The position numbers and the translations under genes are program-made. From Chitinophaga sp. YR573 (GTDB lineage: Bacteria; Bacteroidota; Bacteroidia; Chitinophagales; Chitinophagaceae): a stretch of 64,000 nt of DNA. The stretch is taken from positions 1,426,001 to 1,490,000 of the forward strand of contig NZ_FOJF01000002.1 of assembly GCF_900110995.1 (NCBI RefSeq), written 5' to 3'. The notes under the pieces were generated by a model. It had not been told where the DNA came from. It did not search any database and saw only the letters and a list, made by a program, of their open reading frames with translations. Positions 59,760-64,000 of the stretch are shown here, piece by piece. How positions within the stretch are numbered: position 1 is the stretch's first letter; each line of letters opens with the position of its first letter.

Positions 59760-60062
59760 ATGATAGTTGAAATAAGTAAACATGAGTTCACCTTACTTTA
59801 TACTAAGGCTAAAGAAAAGTATAATAATTGTATAAACGATGAAGACAATGCTTTCCTGGAAGAAGAGGTCTCAGTACCATTAAAAACAATTGAATTAAAA
59901 GAGTCCAGTATTAAAGTTGTCTTTTCTTTAGAAGACACGGAGAGATACTTATTGGAGATAACCATAACTTTATGGGATAGATCTAATCAATTAATAGGAA
60001 AATACGAGTATATTCAAGATGATGAGGGGAATGGTGTAGATGATAGTTTAGTATTCTACTAG
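59760..60062 (+). CDS. Probable immunity protein of the third toxin tip
   Basis: 100 residues, acidic, cytoplasmic. FTLLYTKAKEKYNNCINDED opens a helical half and SIKVVFSLEDTERYLLEITI a strand-rich half. It follows the orphan tip fragment by 14 nt and is closed by a strong hairpin. No family recognised; called from context. Confidence 0.6.
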   Translation: MIVEISKHEFTLLYTKAKEKYNNCINDEDNAFLEEEVSVPLKTIELKESSIKVVFSLEDTERYLLEITITLWDRSNQLIGKYEYIQDDEGNGVDDSLVFY

Positions 60063-60128
60063 AATTAAAGGTGCCTTATTTTGAAGGACACGAAGTTAAG
60101 GTGTTGTCAATAATATTTGCTATATCAT

Positions 60129-60169
60129 AAATAACAGTCCCCGACTACGTAGGCCGGGACTGTTATTTT
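60129..60169. terminator. Strong hairpin terminator closing the toxin/immunity region
   Basis: About 20-bp stem (AAATAACAGTCCC... paired with ...GGGACTGTTATTT) with two internal mismatches, A- and T-rich ends on both sides. Confidence 0.85.
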
Positions 60170-60321
60170 AAAGCATTACTGTTTGCGACTTGCGATACTT
60201 ATAAACTAAACAGATTAGGCAGAAAAATTGGGAGATTAGACCAATAATCTTTAAACTAGAGTATTTTATGAAAAAATGTAATATTACAGTAGCAATATAC
60301 TTGGCGGCTAATTGATTTTCT

Positions 60322-60927
60322 ATGAAATATGCCTGTTTGATTGTTTTTTTAATTGTTATAGGATGTAACAATAGTGTTCAGCCTTCCAATAGTATACATG
60401 ATAGTATCGCTTTACAAAAGCCTGATACGGCTATTCACAACGTAACAAATGACTCTGAAGGCGAATTCGAAGGGGTAGATTTAAAAAAGGTAAAAGAAGA
60501 CTGGATAGCCAGTTATAAAGATACTATCACTACTGATACAACGTTTCTGGCAGGAAAGAAAGAAATACACCTCTTTTTGAAAAATTACTGCTTATTTGAT
60601 AGTTCTTTAGTAATCCCCAAAAAATATGTTGAGTTCTATGGGATGGATAAGTTTGTCTCAAATAATTTTGCTACTTCACTACTGTTGCAGGTGGATGGTA
60701 ATAATGTAATTGATACCATCATCAATAAATCGACATTCGAGAATGCAATAATAAAGGAAGATTTCATGTATTTATATGATTATGGTGCGCTTGTTTTTAA
60801 TAGCATTGAGATCCACAATGATCATGTTGACATAATCTATACCATCATTGTTCCACTTTCAGATGTAGGCAGTGTTTTTAAAGCAGAAGTATATTATAAC
60901 GGTACCGTGGTAACAAAGTATAATTGA
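60322..60927 (+). CDS. Lipoprotein of unknown function
   Basis: 201 residues with a lipobox (FLIVIGC, Cys15) followed by a Ser/Asn/Asp-rich linker, then a beta-rich domain (about 65-201: KKEIHLFLKNYCLFDSSLVI; FVSNNFATSLLLQVDGNNVI; DYGALVFNSIEIHNDHVDII; VFKAEVYYNGTVVTKYN). The layout resembles small Bacteroidota surface lipoproteins of the DUF4738 kind, but I am not certain. Acidic residues after the Cys could serve as a surface export signal. It lies 32 nt before the Tiki-like lipoprotein gene, possibly in one operon. Whether it belongs to the toxin/immunity region is unclear. Confidence 0.6.
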   Translation: MKYACLIVFLIVIGCNNSVQPSNSIHDSIALQKPDTAIHNVTNDSEGEFEGVDLKKVKEDWIASYKDTITTDTTFLAGKKEIHLFLKNYCLFDSSLVIPKKYVEFYGMDKFVSNNFATSLLLQVDGNNVIDTIINKSTFENAIIKEDFMYLYDYGALVFNSIEIHNDHVDIIYTIIVPLSDVGSVFKAEVYYNGTVVTKYN

Positions 60928-60958
60928 GGATATATTTTGATAATTCAAACATTACTAA

Positions 60959-61810
60959 ATGAATAAGTACATCGTATTGATATGTATAATTATTGCCTGC
61001 AATACACCTGCAGAAAAAAAACTAAACACTATTGATTATGTTACAGTAGGTAAAATGATGGATACAATCAAGCCTCCCTATGTTATAGACCTCATGAGGA
61101 ATCACAAGCGGCTCGTGTTCATAGGCTGTGATCACAACAGGGATAGTACCCACCCGCAGTTTAAAGTGATAGAAAAATATTTCAACGATCTTCAACCAGA
61201 GCTGGCCTTTAATGAAGGCGGGCAAATTGCCGACAGCATACATTTTACCTCCCTGAACGAAGGGGCCTGCCGGAAAGGCGAAACAGGGGCATTAAAGTAC
61301 CTGAGCGATAAAGCTGGTATCCATATGATGGACGGTGATGTGGACGACAGTACAGAATATGTTATTACGCTGAAGCAATATCCGCAGGACCAGCTACTGC
61401 TTTATTATCTGATGGAACGCCTCGTAATCCCTTACCTATATGGGGCATATGGAAACGGCTCCTTTGAGGAACTATATCATAAAGCCATCGATAAGTGGTT
61501 TATAAAAAATGGCTTCCCTATATCCGAAAAACAAAAGTCTCTTGATTATTTAAAACAACTATATCAACACTATACCGGCGTTCCTTTTGAACTGAAGATC
61601 ACACCTGAAGTGGAAAAATTTGATTACATCAACGGCGGTGATTGCGGATTCTGTGCTATTGGGCGTAGATCAAAAATGATAAGGGATAGCATATTACTTC
61701 ATAAAATAGATCAGGCTTTAAATAAATATAACCGGGTAATTGTCACTTTCGGACATGGCCATGCCATATCGCTAAAACCTGCTTTAAAACAGATGCTGGA
61801 TAGCAAATGA
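60959..61810 (+). CDS. TraB/Tiki-superfamily-like lipoprotein
   Basis: 283 residues with a lipobox (CIIIAC, Cys14). The mature domain has the two signatures of the Tiki/TraB/EreA superfamily: a His motif near the start (RLVFIGCDHNRDSTHPQF), an acidic motif (LQPELAFNEGGQIAD) and the C-terminal glycine-rich VIVTFGHGHAISLKP. These motifs form a metal-dependent hydrolase or peptidase site in characterised members. Two Cys (GGDCGFC) may be a disulfide or metal ligand. It lies 31 nt after the previous lipoprotein. Substrate unknown. Confidence 0.65.
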   Translation: MNKYIVLICIIIACNTPAEKKLNTIDYVTVGKMMDTIKPPYVIDLMRNHKRLVFIGCDHNRDSTHPQFKVIEKYFNDLQPELAFNEGGQIADSIHFTSLNEGACRKGETGALKYLSDKAGIHMMDGDVDDSTEYVITLKQYPQDQLLLYYLMERLVIPYLYGAYGNGSFEELYHKAIDKWFIKNGFPISEKQKSLDYLKQLYQHYTGVPFELKITPEVEKFDYINGGDCGFCAIGRRSKMIRDSILLHKIDQALNKYNRVIVTFGHGHAISLKPALKQMLDSK

Positions 61811-61968
61811 TTGGTAAAGCCTGCTTCTGGTAGCTTTGCGATGCCTGTTAACAACTTTCACCGCTTAAGACAGGAACAAATACAACGCTTTGAGCTTTAT
61901 ACTCCTGAAAAGGTCCCCTCAAAGCAGCTTACTCTTTAACAGAGGTAAGAAGGTTATTAAACCAATAA

Positions 61969-61985
61969 TTACAACAATGTTGCAA
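61969..61985. promoter_or_regulatory. Zur-like operator before the TonB receptor locus
   Basis: Arms TTACAAC and GTTGCAA around AAT form an inverted repeat with one mismatch; the core AAC-nnn-GTT and outer bases match the perfect box at 6751-6771. It sits 17 nt before a TATCTTCG box (62003-62010, one base off TAnnTTTG) which is only 4 nt from the GTG start. Confidence 0.62.
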
Positions 61986-62014
61986 AAGAAGAAGATTTCT
62001 TCTATCTTCGCAGC

Positions 62015-62332
62015 GTGAAAAGAAAGAAAGCAATAATAAAGAAGTTACTGGCCTTCTCCGGGTTGGTGCTTTTTCTTTTCATTCATGTTGCAAAGGCTGT
62101 CCATAAACATGATAAGAATGATGTCAAATTCTCAGCAGGAACAAAAGTGCATTTAAGTACTGATTGCCCTGTTTGTGATTACCACATAACAAAAGATGCC
62201 GATCTTGTAACAGAAGATTTTATACCTGAAAAAGAAACTCACTTCACCTGTTACCATAACATTTATTTTAGCCGGCTTACTTCCTCAATAGGTCTATCCT
62301 ACGCTGACCGCGGTCCTCCTGCACAGTCATAA
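62015..62332 (+). CDS. Small secreted His/Cys-containing protein, probable metal-related
   Basis: 105 residues with a GTG start; MKRKKAIIKKLLAFSGLVLF and the following hydrophobic stretch form a signal peptide ending near VAKA. The mature part starts with HKHDKND and has STDCPVCDYHITKD (a CxxC) plus a further Cys-His pair near THFTCYH. These features suggest metal or thiol chemistry in the periplasm or at the surface. It lies behind the Zur-like box and 199 nt before the TonB receptor. Many Bacteroidota metal receptors are preceded by a protein of this kind; a family name escapes me. Confidence 0.65.
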   Translation: MKRKKAIIKKLLAFSGLVLFLFIHVAKAVHKHDKNDVKFSAGTKVHLSTDCPVCDYHITKDADLVTEDFIPEKETHFTCYHNIYFSRLTSSIGLSYADRGPPAQS

Positions 62333-62531
62333 GTCGACCGGGAGCAGAATATCTGCAATTCTCATTTTTTGCGTAAGAATTTGTATCAGTCATCACACTA
62401 TGCCTGGTAGGTTCATATTATTTCCATAGTGCATTGCCAGGGCGATATAGGATAACTATGATTGCTCAATAACAATGTTAAGGGAGATACTGACCTATCC
62501 CGGCAAGCCAGTTAAATTATAATACTCAATC

Positions 62532-64000
62532 ATGAAAATGTCAAAGTTTTTATCCCTATTCCTGCTATTAATTTCAACAACAGTAATTGCACAAAAACCG
62601 TTGCGTATCAAAGTGCTTGATTCAGCAACAAAACAACCATTAAGTAACGCCGTTGTAAGGGACAATACGGCAAAAATAACTATACTTACTGACCTGAACG
62701 GATCCTTTGACGGCAATATAAGTAGCACGATTACAGTATCATTTATCGGATATACATCTTCAACTTTAACACTGTCGCCTGAAACAAAAGAGATTCTGCT
62801 TAATCCTTCTCCTAATACGTTGCAGGATGTGGTCATTACTGCTACGCGTAACGCCATACTGCAGCATGATCTGCCACAAAAAGCAAGTGTCATCACCAGT
62901 CAGCAAATTGAAAATACTGTTGCCAAAGATCTTACTGATGTACTGAAAAAGAACACCGGAGTAGATGTCATCCAATATCCTAATATGCTGTCGGGCGTCG
63001 GTATTCGTGGTTTTCGGCCTCAGTTTTCCGGTATTAATCAGCGCACCTTGTTACTCATTGACGGCCGTCCTGCCGGTGCTACCAACCTGGCTACAGTCGA
63101 CCTCACAAATGTGGAACGTATTGAAGTGGTGAAGGGCGCTGCTTCAGCGCTTTATGGCTCGCAAGCTATGGGCGGTGTGTTAAATGTAATTACAAAAAAG
63201 AGCAAAGGAGAAATAAGTAAAACATTGTCGGCTGGCTACGGCAGCTATAACACACTCGACCTGAGTTTGCAGGCAGGTGGAAGCCTTTCTTCCCGACTGG
63301 ATTTTAACGTCGCATTGCGTTACTATGATCAACGTGATGATATCAGATGGGGGAACGACAATTTCTTCCGCAATAAAAAGAATTATACAACCGTCACCGA
63401 CACTTACCGCGACAAAAACTTCCATGTGGATTCAGTGAAACAACTGAACGATGTTCGCGGTGACGGTATAGTTCGTCCTTATACGTCTTACCAATATTCA
63501 TTAGGCAGCCTGCGCCTTGGCTATGATATTGCCGAGAACTGGCGCGTAGACGTAGGCACTGACTACTTTGGCGCAGCTAACGTGCTTTCCCCCGGTGATT
63601 TCTTTGACGGTACCACCAACCAGGCTTCCAAGAATCCATACCGTTACTCTTCTTATGCTACCATAAGCGGTAAAATAAAGAGCCACAGCCTGACTGGCAA
63701 ATGGTACTCTTCCAATGAAATGTCTGACTATGTGCCAAAGACATCTGCTTTCGCCACTTCCAAAACAACCACTACCTATAACGGCTTTCAGCTTCAGGAT
63801 AATTTCCACTACAGGTTTGCTGCTATCACCGTTGGACTGGACCGTAATAAAGCAATTGCCAGATCACAGAGCTTTAATGCTACCACTGCTGCTGAAATAG
63901 CACCTTCATCGCCACCTTATGGTATTTATTCTACTGCCGGATTTATTAATATCATGTCCTCCTTTTTTAACGAAAAGCTGATTGTGACTGCCGCCGGCCG
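62532..64000 (+). CDS. TonB-dependent outer-membrane receptor (metal/siderophore type), 5' part
   Basis: The first 489 codons are present and the gene runs off the window. Signal peptide about 1-20 (LISTTVIAQ); a carboxypeptidase-regulatory-like beta domain (about 22-90, VLDSATKQPLSNAVVRDN; VSFIGYTSSTLTL); TonB box and plug (VVITATRN; GVGIRGFRPQFSGINQRTLL; LIDGRPAGATNLATVDLTNV; VVKGAASALYGSQAMGGVLN); then barrel strands. It is of the BtuB/CirA/FepA class, not SusC: no SusC signature and no susD. With the Zur-like box and the His/Cys protein upstream, zinc or zincophore uptake is the leading inference; iron-siderophore or cobalamin are alternatives. Confidence 0.88.
   Translation, partial: MKMSKFLSLFLLLISTTVIAQKPLRIKVLDSATKQPLSNAVVRDNTAKITILTDLNGSFDGNISSTITVSFIGYTSSTLTLSPETKEILLNPSPNTLQDVVITATRNAILQHDLPQKASVITSQQIENTVAKDLTDVLKKNTGVDVIQYPNMLSGVGIRGFRPQFSGINQRTLLLIDGRPAGATNLATVDLTNVERIEVVKGAASALYGSQAMGGVLNVITKKSKGEISKTLSAGYGSYNTLDLSLQAGGSLSSRLDFNVALRYYDQRDDIRWGNDNFFRNKKNYTTVTDTYRDKNFHVDSVKQLNDVRGDGIVRPYTSYQYSLGSLRLGYDIAENWRVDVGTDYFGAANVLSPGDFFDGTTNQASKNPYRYSSYATISGKIKSHSLTGKWYSSNEMSDYVPKTSAFATSKTTTTYNGFQLQDNFHYRFAAITVGLDRNKAIARSQSFNATTAAEIAPSSPPYGIYSTAGFINIMSSFFNEKLIVTAAG

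Noticed and set aside
61887..61925. Inverted repeat GCTTTGAG/CTCAAAGC after the Tiki-like gene
   Set aside because: Loop of 23 nt and no T-run; too weak to call a terminator.
62468..62480. A third AAC-AAT-GTT dyad before the TonB receptor gene
   Set aside because: Only the core matches (outer bases differ from the two better boxes), so I do not call it an operator.
62495..62896. 133-codon minus-strand ORF over the start of the TonB receptor
   Set aside because: The + strand has a signal peptide, plug and TonB box in an open frame to the window end.

Overview
The window reads as chromosome of a Bacteroidota species, most likely a Chitinophaga-like member of the Chitinophagaceae. This is inferred from three SusC/SusD systems (one cut by the window edge), an ECF sigma/FecR pair feeding a SusC with an STN domain, a type IX secretion sorting tail, LytS/LytTR signalling, TAnnTTTG promoter boxes without Shine-Dalgarno sequences, moderate GC and very large Rhs-type proteins. 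No rRNA, tRNA, CRISPR array or complete transposon was seen.

Layout. 1-2160: end of a SusD gene and a TlpA-like thioredoxin, closed by a strong terminator. 2316-5175: acyltransferase, LytS-type kinase and LytTR regulator with 4-nt overlaps. 5177-6676 (-): secreted subtilisin-like lipoprotein. 6751-8032: a G3E metal GTPase behind a perfect Zur-like palindrome. 8125-14850: sigma, anti-sigma, SusC, SusD. 14883-16940: a scramblase/LURP-like protein, a small CBM6-like secreted protein and a GNAT. 17282-24410: a second SusC/SusD pair, then a PQQ dehydrogenase with a cytochrome c. 24441-25440: a MarR-GNAT fusion with a palindromic operator. 25476-25621: an unexplained long inverted-repeat element. 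25820-27517: a thaumatin/beta-gamma-crystallin/CBM6 protein with a T9SS tail. 27677-33184: CapA-like protein, NlpC/P60 peptidase, acyl-CoA carboxylase, RNase HI, ankyrin protein, and an ArsR-SRPBCC operon.

The most unusual region is 33512-60062. A tightly packed operon of about 24 kb encodes an outer-membrane-barrel-like protein with a coiled coil, a secreted FN3-like protein, a 2826-residue PA14 protein carrying nine near-identical 192-bp repeats, a 757-residue protein ending in an Rhs/YD-like tail, a LolA-like protein, a 2807-residue Rhs protein with a distinct C-terminal tip, and a SUKH-type immunity protein. Downstream lies a store of displaced modules: an orphan immunity-like gene, a broken Rhs/toxin tip with its immunity-like gene, a truncated group II intron, and another toxin-tip fragment with its partner. 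I read this as a polymorphic toxin system that exchanges its tips; how it is exported is not known from the sequence.

60322-64000 holds two lipoproteins (one Tiki/TraB-like) and, behind a second Zur-like box, a small His/Cys protein and a TonB-dependent receptor that runs off the window. With the GTPase at 6830 this suggests one metal-starvation (probably zinc) regulon present at both ends of the window.
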